DNA of 64,000 nt from Butyrivibrio sp. M55 (GCF_900116865.1 NZ_FPCD01000002.1:1-64000), one strand, 5' to 3'. Positions 1 to 8,160 are shown, counted from the first letter of the stretch. Numbers and translations are program-made. Notes: generated from the sequence alone by a model not told the origin.

Positions 1-219
1 GGCGCTGATGCAAGTGCACTCACTTATTCCATGGTCGAAACTGCCAAGGCTTGCGGAGTAGATGTTTACTACTATCTCAAGTATCTGTTGATCAAATGTC
101 CATCATCTCAGATGAGCGACGAGGAGCTTGAAAAGCTATCTCCATGGAATCCAGAATGCAAAGAAGCTCTTGATGAGCTGTTCAGGAAGCATCAAGATGC
201 CATCTTTGATGCGATGTAA
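1..219 (+). CDS. IS66 family transposase, C-terminal fragment (cut by window edge)
   Basis: The reading frame is open from base 1 and gives 72 residues before the TAA at 217-219. The segment around SALTYSMVETAKACGVD, followed by YYYLKYLL and a run of Asp/Glu with a SPWNP-like motif, is the typical C-terminal region of the large IS66 transposase (TnpC), beyond its DDE catalytic core. Only the 3' end is visible, so catalytic competence cannot be judged. It reads toward the element's right terminus at 350, the normal IS66 arrangement. Alternatives are few; the family assignment is supported independently by the terminal repeats. Confidence 0.82.
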   Translation, partial: GADASALTYSMVETAKACGVDVYYYLKYLLIKCPSSQMSDEELEKLSPWNPECKEALDELFRKHQDAIFDAM

Positions 220-350
220 TCTTTATCATATGTGAATTGTCAAGGTACTCCGGGTTCATAAGAACTCGGGGTATATTTTATGGGCAAAAGCCCTTGTACC
301 CGATAACAATGGTGGTTATTTTACAACCCACCGGATTATTGCGCGCTTAC
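1..350 (+). mobile_element. IS66-family insertion sequence, right end (left part outside window)
   Basis: The window opens inside the transposase gene and the element appears to end at 350 with GCGCTTAC, the terminus type of clostridial IS66 elements (outer ends GTAAGCG...CGCTTAC). Between the transposase stop and the terminus there is a 34-bp block (268-301) containing a GGGC-AAAA-GCCC hairpin. The same block recurs inverted and perfectly conserved at 3117-3150, inside the second IS66 derivative, which confirms that it belongs to the element. The element interrupts the gene that resumes at 351. The left terminus and any target duplication lie outside the window. Confidence 0.8.
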
Positions 351-878
351 GTTCCACTTATTTATCATTTGAATCCGCCATTACTTGTTCGTCCGCTTGA
401 GATAGCGCGGTTTAGCCCATATTATGAGCATCCAGAAGAATATGATATTACGGGGATAACACCAAGTGATGTATATAAAGAAATTTTCCCTAAGGATGCG
501 GATATAGCAAAGCTGGCATGGCTATTTACTGCAAGCTATAAGTGTGAGTCGAGAGATGATAGACAATTAAATGATGTAATTAGAAAAAAAGTTCAGACAT
601 GGATGGATTTATGGAAAAGAGGTAAAGCTAATATACCGGTATTACGAATCATAAAAGAAGAACAGCAATTCTATCTAGAGGATTCAAGATATGGAAGCGC
701 TATAAAGGAAAAAATAACAAGAGAGCAGGCAAAGATGGCTTTGTTTGGATTGCTATCAAATGAAATTGATGAGCTAAATTGGGGTATGGAGAAAAAAGTT
801 GTTTATTGCTATGAGAACAAATATATACCATTAGCTACTGCGAACCCAAGAGTTTTTGAGGAGTTAAATAATGAATAA
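351..878 (+). pseudogene. RiPP maturation radical SAM protein 1, C-terminal remnant truncated by IS66
   Basis: About 175 residues resemble the C-terminal part of the B12-binding-domain radical SAM proteins called RiPP maturation radical SAM protein 1. Visible hallmarks are a PP-x-x-x-RPLEIARFSPYYEHPEEY segment, then an AY/VY..FP motif (DVYKEIFPKD), an Asp-rich stretch, a Trp-rich helix (TWMDLWKR), and a terminal 'YENKYIPLATANP' strand typical of this tail. The B12-binding and radical SAM core, including the CxxxCxxC cluster, are missing. The sequence immediately upstream is the IS66 right end at 350. The frame happens to stay open back to 237 inside the IS, so a short hybrid protein is possible but would be inactive. 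It overlaps the next gene by 8 bases, so the two were once co-translated. Family assignment is by recognition of motifs, not by search. Confidence 0.7.
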
Positions 879-1749
879 AGCAAAATCTGTGCATGAAATT
901 TGCATAAATATTACTAGAAGATGTAATTTGCATTGTCCGTATTGCTATGTGTCTGATTTTATAAATCAGAAGAATAGTCAAGAGAAAATGGACTTATCGT
1001 TGGCAATGATTAAAAAGCTGGTTAATCTTGAAAAAATAGATAGTGTTTATTTGACTGGCGGAGAACCATTTATGCATCCAGAGATTATGGAAATAATTGA
1101 TTATTTTTATAATGCTGGGAAAAGAATTAGTATTGCCTCAAATGGATTATTAATAGATGATCAGATGATGTCATTTTTAGGTGAAAAGAAAGTTAAATTG
1201 TTAATAAGTGTAAGGGAGGAATATGAAGAGACTTTCAAGGTCATAAATAAAGTGACTTCTGTGGGCATTGATGTAGAATGCTATCATTTACCAGTAAAGA
1301 ATAGTCCATACTTATTAACAAAATTATTGGAAGAATGTCATGCTGTGACTAAGATAAAGCTTTTATATGATTCTCAAAAACCTAAAAAGGCTAAAGAATG
1401 GTTTGGACTTTTATTTGATATTTATAAGTCGATGAAACTGGCAAAGAATCCTGTTGAGATTACTGTTGAAACAGCCTTTCTTCCGAAAGATAATGTTATA
1501 GCACAAAGCAAGGGGAGAGGCGCTTTTGATCGTATACAAATTAGTACTGAGGGAGAATATTATTACTGCCCATTACTAGTTTCAAGAGTTGATGGTTGCA
1601 GTAATAGCACACCATCTAAATGCAATACTGATATTTGCCCCATTCTTTCGCTTAAGTTAGATGAGGAAAAACTATCGAGTGTATGTTGCTTTTTGGTTTC
1701 AACATTAGAAAATGCAATAAAAATTGGGAAATATGGAGGGGTAATATGA
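871..1749 (+). CDS. Radical SAM protein, probable RiPP (peptide) maturase
   Basis: 292 residues. The N-terminus carries the radical SAM cluster motif CNLHCPYC (about residues 18-25) and a GGEP motif (LTGGEPFMHP, about 64-73), so it should bind a 4Fe-4S cluster and SAM. The C-terminal 80 residues hold seven further Cys (CPLL, DGC, SKC, DIC, VCC), suggesting one or more auxiliary Fe-S clusters as in SPASM/twitch enzymes. It starts 8 bases inside the upstream RiPP-type remnant, and its stop overlaps the exporter start as ATGA. The three genes therefore form one translationally coupled unit, consistent with modification and export of a peptide. No precursor peptide is visible nearby. Codon use is much more AT-rich than in the flanking housekeeping genes. 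The substrate is unknown. Confidence 0.75.
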   Translation: MNKAKSVHEICINITRRCNLHCPYCYVSDFINQKNSQEKMDLSLAMIKKLVNLEKIDSVYLTGGEPFMHPEIMEIIDYFYNAGKRISIASNGLLIDDQMMSFLGEKKVKLLISVREEYEETFKVINKVTSVGIDVECYHLPVKNSPYLLTKLLEECHAVTKIKLLYDSQKPKKAKEWFGLLFDIYKSMKLAKNPVEITVETAFLPKDNVIAQSKGRGAFDRIQISTEGEYYYCPLLVSRVDGCSNSTPSKCNTDICPILSLKLDEEKLSSVCCFLVSTLENAIKIGKYGGVI

Positions 1750-2906
1750 AAAGCTTAAAATGGTTGATATATCTCCTGTCCTTTTTTATGACGATAAATT
1801 TTACAACGCCTGTTTTTGCTTCATTTTGTCAGTTGAATCATGGTCTAAATGGTGCGCAAATTACAAGTTTATTTGCAGTATATTCATTGTCTGTTTTTTT
1901 GCTAGAAATTCCAACGGGAGTTTGGAGCGACAAAATTGGAGAAAATAAGTCATTGATTATTGGGGCAGTTTTTACTGCTATTGCAATGTTCCTTTTTATA
2001 AAAGGCACAACGGTACTGTTATATGTGGGGGAGTTTGTTTTGGGATTAGGAAGTACTTTTTTCTCAGGACCATTTGATAGCATAATATATAAGTACTGCA
2101 AAGATCCGAGAAATGATTTGGATTTTGATGATATAGTTTCAAAATCATATTCGCTTCAGTGGATTGCATTATGCTTTTCTTTCTTGGGGTGCTTTGCAAT
2201 TATGAAGGAAGGAGAATTAGTACATGTATTTTGGATTACGTTTGTTTCAAATATAATTTTGCTTATAATCGCATGTTTGCTTCCTCGCATCAATGTAGAT
2301 GTTAAAAACAATGCAAATGATATTGTAAAAAAGTATTTTTTGGAAATTCTTTCAAATAGAAAATTACTTATAATATGCATGCTGAACATATGCTTCTCAA
2401 TGATTCTTGTAACAGGTTATCAAATATTACAAACATATTTATTAGGTTCATCAGTATCCAATACATATAATGGATTGTTATATTTTATTGCTGCAGTTTT
2501 TGCAAGTACTGGGTCATTTTTTTATAAGAAACTAAAGAGTATATTTAAGTCTGAAAAGATTCTTATCAGCGTATGCTTGGCATTACTTGCATTATGTATG
2601 TTTGGGCTTGGCGGTTCGTCGGTGATTTTCTTTATTTTTGTATTTGTTTGTATATATAGACTTGTATGGGGAATTACATCTCCAATGTTTTCTTCTATGG
2701 TTAACCAAAGCATTGAAGATGATTCTTTTAGAAATACAGTTTTTTCTATTATTTCGTTAGGCTGTAATTTGGGAAGTTCGGCATTGCTATTCATATTTTC
2801 TGCAATAAATATGAGTGCGGAACTTGAATATATCATTCTGGGAATGCTTTGCATGGTATTATTTGTGGGGTGTATTATTTTTGAACAGATTTATAAAAAA
2901 GCTTAA
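1746..2906 (+). CDS. MFS transporter, probable peptide-product exporter
   Basis: 386 residues from the ATG at 1746, chosen because it overlaps the upstream stop (ATGA) and follows the purine-rich GGAGGGG at 1735-1741. An in-frame upstream start at 1683 would lie inside the radical SAM gene. The protein shows about twelve hydrophobic segments. The first loop has the MFS signature region (LLEIPTGVWSDKIGENKSLIIG), as in 12-TM drug/H+ antiporter-type permeases. Placement directly behind two RiPP-type radical SAM genes suggests export of, or immunity to, a modified peptide; that role is inference. The gene is AT-rich like its partners and ends 160 bases before the IS66 derivative. Confidence 0.72.
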   Translation: MKSLKWLIYLLSFFMTINFTTPVFASFCQLNHGLNGAQITSLFAVYSLSVFLLEIPTGVWSDKIGENKSLIIGAVFTAIAMFLFIKGTTVLLYVGEFVLGLGSTFFSGPFDSIIYKYCKDPRNDLDFDDIVSKSYSLQWIALCFSFLGCFAIMKEGELVHVFWITFVSNIILLIIACLLPRINVDVKNNANDIVKKYFLEILSNRKLLIICMLNICFSMILVTGYQILQTYLLGSSVSNTYNGLLYFIAAVFASTGSFFYKKLKSIFKSEKILISVCLALLALCMFGLGGSSVIFFIFVFVCIYRLVWGITSPMFSSMVNQSIEDDSFRNTVFSIISLGCNLGSSALLFIFSAINMSAELEYIILGMLCMVLFVGCIIFEQIYKKA

Positions 2907-3065
2907 TAGTAAAAAATCCTATGAATTGATAGATGTAGGATCAAGCCCCGTTTAAAACAATATAACTATATGGCAATCGGTAGGATGTAGATAATTTATA
3001 GGAAAAAAACAAGGCTCGACGCACTGCAGAAACAAGCGGAGCGCCGGGGCTTTTTTCGGTAAACA

Positions 3066-3409
3066 GTAAGCGCTAAATTTTTCGGTGGGTAGCGCTATCA
3101 CCACATCTATGGTATTGGGTACAAGGGCTTTTGCCCATAAAATATACCCCAGCATCTTATATAATTTCCGAATATACAGGTTCATTATTTTTTTCTGTTG
3201 GAGTTTTTTCAAACTTTGCAAACTGTTTGTAGACAGTAGTTGGATGAACTCCAAGCAGTTTTGAAAACTCCACTTTTGTAACACCGGATTCAAGATAATC
3301 CTGATGTAGCTTTTTCCAGTCATTATGTGCTTTCATAGCCATTCCTCCATAGAAATGATTATGATAAAATTGGAGTATGATTACAAGGTGTCGTTTATGA
3401 GACGCTTAC
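3066..3409 (-). mobile_element. Internally deleted, non-autonomous IS66 derivative (344 bp)
   Basis: Bounded by GTAAGCG (3066-3072) and CGCTTAC (3403-3409), the IS66 outer ends. Read on the minus strand it begins with a long left end (GTAAGCGTCTCATAAACG), carries only the small first ORF, and passes directly into the IS66 right-end block, including the 34 bp shared with 268-301. The tnpB and tnpC genes are absent, so it could move only if a complete IS66 supplies transposase in trans. The 8-base flanks (3058-3065 and 3410-3417) differ, so no target duplication is visible. Confidence 0.72.
3157..3336 (-). CDS. IS66 small accessory ORF1 (TnpA-like HTH protein)
   Basis: 59 residues from the ATG at 3336, which sits about 8 bases from a GGAGGA site; the ATG at 3342 is too close to that site. 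The sequence contains a helix-turn-helix-like stretch (SGVTKVEFSKLLGVHPTTVYKQ), in keeping with the small DNA-binding ORF1 at the left of many clostridial IS66 elements. It is the only ORF left in the deleted element. The usual downstream tnpB/tnpC are replaced by the element's right end a few bases beyond the stop. It may still be expressed, but no function in isolation is known. Confidence 0.6.
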   Translation of the reverse strand: MKAHNDWKKLHQDYLESGVTKVEFSKLLGVHPTTVYKQFAKFEKTPTEKNNEPVYSEII

Positions 3410-3424
3410 GATGAATCTGATTAT

Positions 3425-4714
3425 TCAAAATTTTAATGTAATATTTTTTATGAGATAGAGCGATCCTGCGATGCAGAGAACTTCCGTCTCATCTTTACAT
3501 AGGTCTTCAAGTGGATAATCTTTTTCCAAAACAGTTGCCTCAACGCCGCGGCTTTCTACCATTTTGGCAAGTTCATCAGGATCCATAGTCCTTTTATTTG
3601 GGACTGCAGTGATGTAGCATTTATCTGCAATCGGCATCAGTTCATCGAGGATGATATCAACTTCTTTGTCGGCGAGGATTCCAAGAAGGAATGTGATTTT
3701 TTTACCTGGGAAGTATTCTTCAAGGGATGAACGAAGAACTGCCGCGCCTTGTCTGTTGTGGCCGCCGTCTATTATGATATACGGATTTTCTTTTACAACA
3801 GTGAAACGTCCGAACCATTCGGTATTAGCGATTCCTCGGGATATGTCGGTTTCGGAAATCCTAAATCCTTTCTGAGCAAGTTTCCTTGCGGCGTAGATTG
3901 CTTGGGCTGCGTTGCCTATCTGGTAGGTTCCAAGAAGCTTTGTGCTGTAAGTTGTCCCGTCTACGTCAAAACGCTGTCCATGCAAGCTTCGTTCAATCGG
4001 GACGGGCTCAGTGAAGTATGCCAAAGAAACAGCTTTTTTTGCACAAAAATCTTCAAGAACTTTGCTGACTTCTCGTTCCTGAAATGGAGTGATGACAGAT
4101 GTACCGTGCTTGATTATTCCGGCTTTCTCGGTTGCAATCTCAGTCAGTGTGTTACCAAGGATCGACATGTGGTCGTAGCTTATCGGAGTAATGAGAGTAA
4201 CGAGCGGCGCGGGAATTACGTTTGTCGTATCCACGCGGCCTCCCATGCTGACTTCCATGACGACAATGTCACAGTTTTTTTCGCTGAAATAAATAAAAGA
4301 CATGACGGTAAGAATCTCATATTCGCTGGGAAATATGTTCTCGGTGGCAAGCTCGTCATATGCAGGCTTTATCTGTGAAAAGAGCCTTGCAAAATCCTCA
4401 TCCGAAATTTCAGTATTGTTTATCTTAAAGAGTTCATTGTAGTGGTATAAAAAGGGTGAGGCGAAGGTGCCGACTCTTAAGCCTGCTTCGATAAGAATCG
4501 AGGTGAGATAGGCAACAGTCGAGCCTTTGCCGTTTGTGCCTGCGACGTGAACATAGCGCTGTCCGAGCTGGGGATTTCCCAGCTTCCTAAGGAGAGCAAG
4601 CTCGGCGTCCAGAGAAAACATGTCTTTTACGGGGGGATTATTATTTTTTGGTGGTTCAAAGTGAGGCAATTTCTCAAAAAAAGAAATTGCCTCTGAATAA
4701 TTATACTCGTGCAT
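3425..4714 (-). CDS. folC: Bifunctional folylpolyglutamate synthase / dihydrofolate synthase
   Basis: 429 residues. FolC joins glutamate to folates (and to dihydropteroate), trapping them in the cytoplasm. The Mur-ligase-type P-loop VAGTNGKGST is at about residues 57-66, the second conserved block SYDHMSILG lies mid-protein, and the C-terminal domain opens with IIIDGGHNRQGA. Length is normal for the family. The start at 4714 overlaps the end of folT by 14 bases and has an AGGATT-like site inside folT; a longer frame to 4747 would begin within folT. It is co-transcribed with the folate-transport component under the THF riboswitch, so uptake and retention of folate are jointly controlled. Confidence 0.93.
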   Translation of the reverse strand: MHEYNYSEAISFFEKLPHFEPPKNNNPPVKDMFSLDAELALLRKLGNPQLGQRYVHVAGTNGKGSTVAYLTSILIEAGLRVGTFASPFLYHYNELFKINNTEISDEDFARLFSQIKPAYDELATENIFPSEYEILTVMSFIYFSEKNCDIVVMEVSMGGRVDTTNVIPAPLVTLITPISYDHMSILGNTLTEIATEKAGIIKHGTSVITPFQEREVSKVLEDFCAKKAVSLAYFTEPVPIERSLHGQRFDVDGTTYSTKLLGTYQIGNAAQAIYAARKLAQKGFRISETDISRGIANTEWFGRFTVVKENPYIIIDGGHNRQGAAVLRSSLEEYFPGKKITFLLGILADKEVDIILDELMPIADKCYITAVPNKRTMDPDELAKMVESRGVEATVLEKDYPLEDLCKDETEVLCIAGSLYLIKNITLKF

Positions 4715-5216
4715 AAGTCTTAATCCTGCCAAATGCTTCCAAAACAATGTAAAGCATCAAAATGTTGATGGGGAGCATTACAAGTTCTTTGGGAAGTCTT
4801 GCTACAAGTGTCACAAAGAAGCCTTTTTTGATATACATCATGTCGAGCCAGTAGGTATTCATGATGATGCCGACGATAAGTGTGTGAACGGCTTCAGCCG
4901 CAACAATTCTTGCAAGCGTAGGTTTCTTGTTGTAAAGAATAAAGCCGAAGATCAGGCCGCTTACGATTCCGCTAATAGTAAATCCGGGAAAGAAAGGACC
5001 GGTAGGCTTTACAAGATATCCTCCGATATCGGTAAGTGCTCCGACGATAGCGGCAATACCGGGGCCGAGCGACATACCTGCGATGCCGATCGGGAGTGAG
5101 CCGAATCTGATCTCGATGATCTGGTTGATGGGAATTTTGAGAAATCCCAGTACGATACCCAGAGCCGTTAACATGGCGGCCAGAGTAAGTGTGTTTGTGT
5201 CACGTAATTTTTTCAT
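4701..5216 (-). CDS. folT: Folate ECF transporter substrate-binding component FolT
   Basis: 171 residues with about five to six hydrophobic segments and the ECF S-component look: an N-terminal LTLAAMLTALGIVL helix, then a long loop with LPIGIAGMSLGPGIAAIVGALTD. It captures folate at the membrane and works with a shared EcfT-EcfA energizing module that is not in this window. The start at 5216 follows GAGGAGGTG (5225-5234); the open frame extends upstream through the riboswitch but that part is not protein. A THF riboswitch in the leader fixes the substrate with good certainty. It overlaps folC by 14 bases. Confidence 0.9.
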   Translation of the reverse strand: MKKLRDTNTLTLAAMLTALGIVLGFLKIPINQIIEIRFGSLPIGIAGMSLGPGIAAIVGALTDIGGYLVKPTGPFFPGFTISGIVSGLIFGFILYNKKPTLARIVAAEAVHTLIVGIIMNTYWLDMMYIKKGFFVTLVARLPKELVMLPINILMLYIVLEAFGRIKTYARV

Positions 5217-5223
5217 AAAAAAT

Positions 5224-5263
5224 ACACCTCCTCGCAGCTTCCTTTTGTCTACACGAGAGGTGT
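5224..5263 (-). promoter_or_regulatory. Shine-Dalgarno sequestering hairpin of the THF riboswitch
   Basis: CGAGGAGGTGT (5224-5234, minus strand) contains the folT ribosome site and can pair with ACACCTCTCG (5254-5263), with a single bulge. This is a translational expression platform: when the upstream aptamer is closed, the ribosome site would be hidden. Confidence 0.75.
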
Positions 5264-5277
5264 TATACACTTCACTA

Positions 5278-5373
5278 TGTAGCAGCGGGATGCGACCATA
5301 AAACCGCGGATTACCCTTCGTCCGAATGACAACTCCCTGTTCACCCGGCACTTGACGCTTTACAGTCTACTCT
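5278..5373 (-). promoter_or_regulatory. THF (tetrahydrofolate) class I riboswitch aptamer
   Basis: Read on the minus strand, the leader contains the conserved THF-I blocks in order: AGAGTAGACTG, GCGTCAAGTGCCGGGTGA, ACAGGGAGTTG, ACGAAGGG, CCGCGG and GCATCCCGCTGCT, the last closing the aptamer. It lies between a strong promoter and folT, the usual position. Ligand binding should lower folT-folC translation through the Shine-Dalgarno hairpin just downstream. Confidence 0.9.
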
Positions 5374-5396
5374 GCATTCTTTTTAATTTTGTCTGT

Positions 5397-5425
5397 ATTA
5401 TAGGGTGAATGAAAAAGAATATCAA
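5397..5425 (-). promoter_or_regulatory. Sigma-A promoter of folT-folC
   Basis: On the minus strand, TTGATA (5420-5425) and TATAAT (5397-5402) are separated by 17 bases. Transcription would start about 15-20 bases before the riboswitch. Confidence 0.8.
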
Positions 5426-5636
5426 GCATAAATATACATAAACATTTATAGAATCGGCGGGCTTATTACATGCATTTTTTACTAAGCTAAAGTGGTGGCG
5501 TGTGCGGCTTGATGAGAAAGAATAATCTGAAATATCGGAAATCTCGACTATTAATTGACGATAGGGTGGACAGATGCAGAATTCTCGTAATATGATATAT
5601 GTGTCAAAACGTAGTGATCTCAGATAGGAGGCTAAA

Positions 5637-7022
5637 ATGACTGTATCGGCAGCTTTTATGGTTCCGCATCCACCCCTTATTATTCCTGAAGTAGGAAGAG
5701 GCGGGGAGAAACAGATTCTTGAAACAACGAATGCTTATGAGAAGGTCGCAGAAGAAGTGGCGGCTATAAAGCCTGACACTATCATCATAACGAGTCCGCA
5801 TTCCGTGATGTATGCGGATTACTTTCATATTTCGCCGGGGCACAGGGCAACGGGAAGTTTTGCTGACTTTGGTGCATCCGGAGTAAGATTTTCCGAAGAG
5901 TATGACACAGAACTTGCAGACGCGATTGCGCTTCTTGCAGAAAAAGAGAACTTTCCTGCAGGAACAATGGGTGAAAGGGAGTCTTCTCTCGATCACGGAA
6001 CCATGGTTCCTCTTTGGTTCATTCGCAAAAAATATACAGGCGGAAAGATAGTCCGTATAGGACTTTCAGGCCTTCCTTTGACATATCACTACAGGTTTGG
6101 GCAAATTATCGCGAAAGCTGTCGATGATTCGGGCAAAAAAGTCGTTATCATCGCAAGCGGCGATCTTTCGCATAAGTTGCAGGAATACGGCCCTTACGGC
6201 TATTCAAAAGAGGGACCCGAATATGATGAAAAGATAATGGAAGTGTGCGGAAAAGCAGAGTTTGGCAGGCTGTTTGAATTTGATGAAAGTCTGTGCCAGC
6301 TTGCTGCGGAGTGCGGACACAGGTCTTTTGTCATTATGGCGGGAGCTTTTGACGGGCTTAGCGTAAAGGCGACGGCTCTGTCGCATCAGGATGTAACGGG
6401 TGTCGGCTACGGAATTTGCACTTTTTATCCGGGCGGAGCGGATGAGAGCAGACATTTTTTACAAGATTATGAAAAAAAGCTTGAAAAAGAATGCAAGGAA
6501 AAAGCCGATGCGAATGATGAATACGTAAAGCTTGCCAGGGCAAGTGTCGAATCATGGGTAAAAGAGCACAGGCAGATTCAGGTTCCCGACGGTCTTTCAG
6601 AGGAGCTTCTTACAAGGGCTGCGGGTACTTTTGTATCAATCCACAAGATGGGGCAGCTTCGCGGCTGTATAGGCACAATTGCCGCAACTCAGGACAATAT
6701 TGCAAAAGAGATAATTCAGAATGCGATAAGTGCAAGTACGCACGATCCGCGATTTGATCCTATAACGGCGGATGAGCTTAAGTTTCTTGATATAAGTGTT
6801 GATGTTCTCGGAGAGACGGAGGATATCGATTCGCCGGATAAGCTGGATGTAAAGAAGTACGGAGTTATCGTGAGCCATGGAGTTAAGAGAGGGCTTCTTT
6901 TGCCAAATCTTGACGGGATTGATTCTGTGGAGCAGCAGGTTGATATAGCAAGGCAAAAAGGCGGAATAATGGAGGATGAGCCGTATACTTTGCAGAGATT
7001 TGAAGTGGTGAGGCATTTCTGA
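5637..7022 (+). CDS. AmmeMemoRadiSam system protein: MEMO/LigB-like domain fused to AMMECR1 domain
   Basis: 461 residues. The N-terminal part (about 1-270) is a class III extradiol-dioxygenase/MEMO-like domain: it opens MVPHPPLIIPEVGRGGE, has TSPHSV and SGDLSHK blocks carrying candidate metal ligands, and SSLDHGTMVPLWF. After a charged linker, the C-terminal part (about 290-461) is an AMMECR1 domain with LRGCIGTI and STHDPRFDP. These two domains and a radical SAM enzyme form the widespread AmmeMemoRadiSam gene set, whose chemistry is not settled. The partner gene follows 67 bases downstream. The start has AGGAGG at 5625-5630. Confidence 0.88.
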   Translation: MTVSAAFMVPHPPLIIPEVGRGGEKQILETTNAYEKVAEEVAAIKPDTIIITSPHSVMYADYFHISPGHRATGSFADFGASGVRFSEEYDTELADAIALLAEKENFPAGTMGERESSLDHGTMVPLWFIRKKYTGGKIVRIGLSGLPLTYHYRFGQIIAKAVDDSGKKVVIIASGDLSHKLQEYGPYGYSKEGPEYDEKIMEVCGKAEFGRLFEFDESLCQLAAECGHRSFVIMAGAFDGLSVKATALSHQDVTGVGYGICTFYPGGADESRHFLQDYEKKLEKECKEKADANDEYVKLARASVESWVKEHRQIQVPDGLSEELLTRAAGTFVSIHKMGQLRGCIGTIAATQDNIAKEIIQNAISASTHDPRFDPITADELKFLDISVDVLGETEDIDSPDKLDVKKYGVIVSHGVKRGLLLPNLDGIDSVEQQVDIARQKGGIMEDEPYTLQRFEVVRHF

Positions 7023-7089
7023 GGAAATATGGATTCGGCATATATGCTTATTGATATGATCGGATAGAATGTTGGTAGTGGGAGGTTTT

Positions 7090-7938
7090 ATGGCAACATG
7101 TCACGTGTGTTTCAGACATTGTTCCTTATCGGAAGGTGACATTGGTTTTTGCGGCGCAAGAACGGCCAGGGACGGGAAGGTAATTGCATATAACTATGGC
7201 AGAGTGTCGGGGCTTGCGCTTGATCCGATAGAGAAGAAACCTCTGAACAATTTTTTCCCCGGAAGTTATATTCTGTCGGTCGGAAGTTTCGGGTGTAATC
7301 TAAGATGCCCTTTTTGCCAGAATAATGATATCTCCTGGTCGGAGGAAGCAAGAAGATATGCTGAGGAGGCAGAAATCATAGAGCCGCAGGAGCTTGTAAA
7401 GGCTGCGCTTGATACGAGGACGAAGGGAAATATCGGAATTGCATTTACTTATAACGAGCCGCTTGTAGGATATGAGTTTGTGCTTGATACGGCAAAGCTC
7501 GCAAAAGAATATGACCTTAAAACGGTGCTGGTATCTAACGGAACAGCCGAGTTGTCTGTTCTTTCGGAGATTGCGCCGTATATCGATGCTATGAACATCG
7601 ATCTTAAGGGCTTTACGGATGAGTATTATGATAAGCTCCTTGGCGGAAGCAGGAAGCAGGTCATGGAGTTTATTGAGGAAGCGGTGAAACATTGCCATGT
7701 TGAGCTTACGACGCTGATAATCCCGGGTGAAAACGACAGCGAGGAAGAAATGCGCGGGATGTCCGCATGGATACACGGGCTCGAAGCGGCAAGCGGGAAG
7801 AATATACCGCTTCATATTTCAAGATTTTTTCCCCGATTCAAGATGACCGACCGCGACGCAACCGATGTGAAGAAGGTTTATCGTCTCGCCGAGGTCGCAA
7901 GAGAAGAACTTGAAATTGTTTATACGGGGAATTGCTAG
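7090..7938 (+). CDS. amrS: AmmeMemoRadiSam system radical SAM enzyme
   Basis: 282 residues. The radical SAM cluster motif is CNLRCPFC (about residues 68-75), preceded by an N-terminal Cys group (CHVCFRHC, then FCGAR) that is typical of this family, which is related to pyruvate-formate-lyase activases. TYNEP and VSNGT blocks follow, as in PFL-activase-like proteins. The start at 7090 follows GGGAGG (7080-7085); the frame extends upstream to 7069 without its own ribosome site. It is the natural partner of the MEMO-AMMECR1 fusion. The modified substrate is not known. Confidence 0.88.
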   Translation: MATCHVCFRHCSLSEGDIGFCGARTARDGKVIAYNYGRVSGLALDPIEKKPLNNFFPGSYILSVGSFGCNLRCPFCQNNDISWSEEARRYAEEAEIIEPQELVKAALDTRTKGNIGIAFTYNEPLVGYEFVLDTAKLAKEYDLKTVLVSNGTAELSVLSEIAPYIDAMNIDLKGFTDEYYDKLLGGSRKQVMEFIEEAVKHCHVELTTLIIPGENDSEEEMRGMSAWIHGLEAASGKNIPLHISRFFPRFKMTDRDATDVKKVYRLAEVAREELEIVYTGNC

Positions 7939-8160
7939 CGGGATGTTTTGATGACGATTGAGTCATTGAGATGCAAAAGTGAAATAATTCTTGTACAAGG
8001 TTATCATTCCGGTGTGATTATTCAAAAGTCGGCGAGGCTGTAATGCGGTTTAGTCGGCTTTTTAATTTGCTTTTTTGCCAATCTACAGAAATATCGATTC
8101 GATATGGCTTAAAATGCGCTTTTCATGTTTTCTTGTCTGTATATAAGAGTGATCAGCAGA

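Noticed and set aside
237..350. In-frame N-terminal extension of the RiPP radical SAM remnant
   Set aside because: These bases lie in the IS66 right end, including the 34-bp block shared with 3117-3150; the extension is accidental read-through, not native protein.
2952..3323. 123-residue open frame on the minus strand
   Set aside because: It crosses the boundary of the IS66 derivative, overlaps the better supported ORF1 and shows no family pattern.
5573..5596. Promoter for the MEMO-AMMECR1 gene (TGGACA near 5567, TATGAT at 5591)
   Set aside because: The hexamers are imperfect with an 18-base spacer; too weak to list as a feature.
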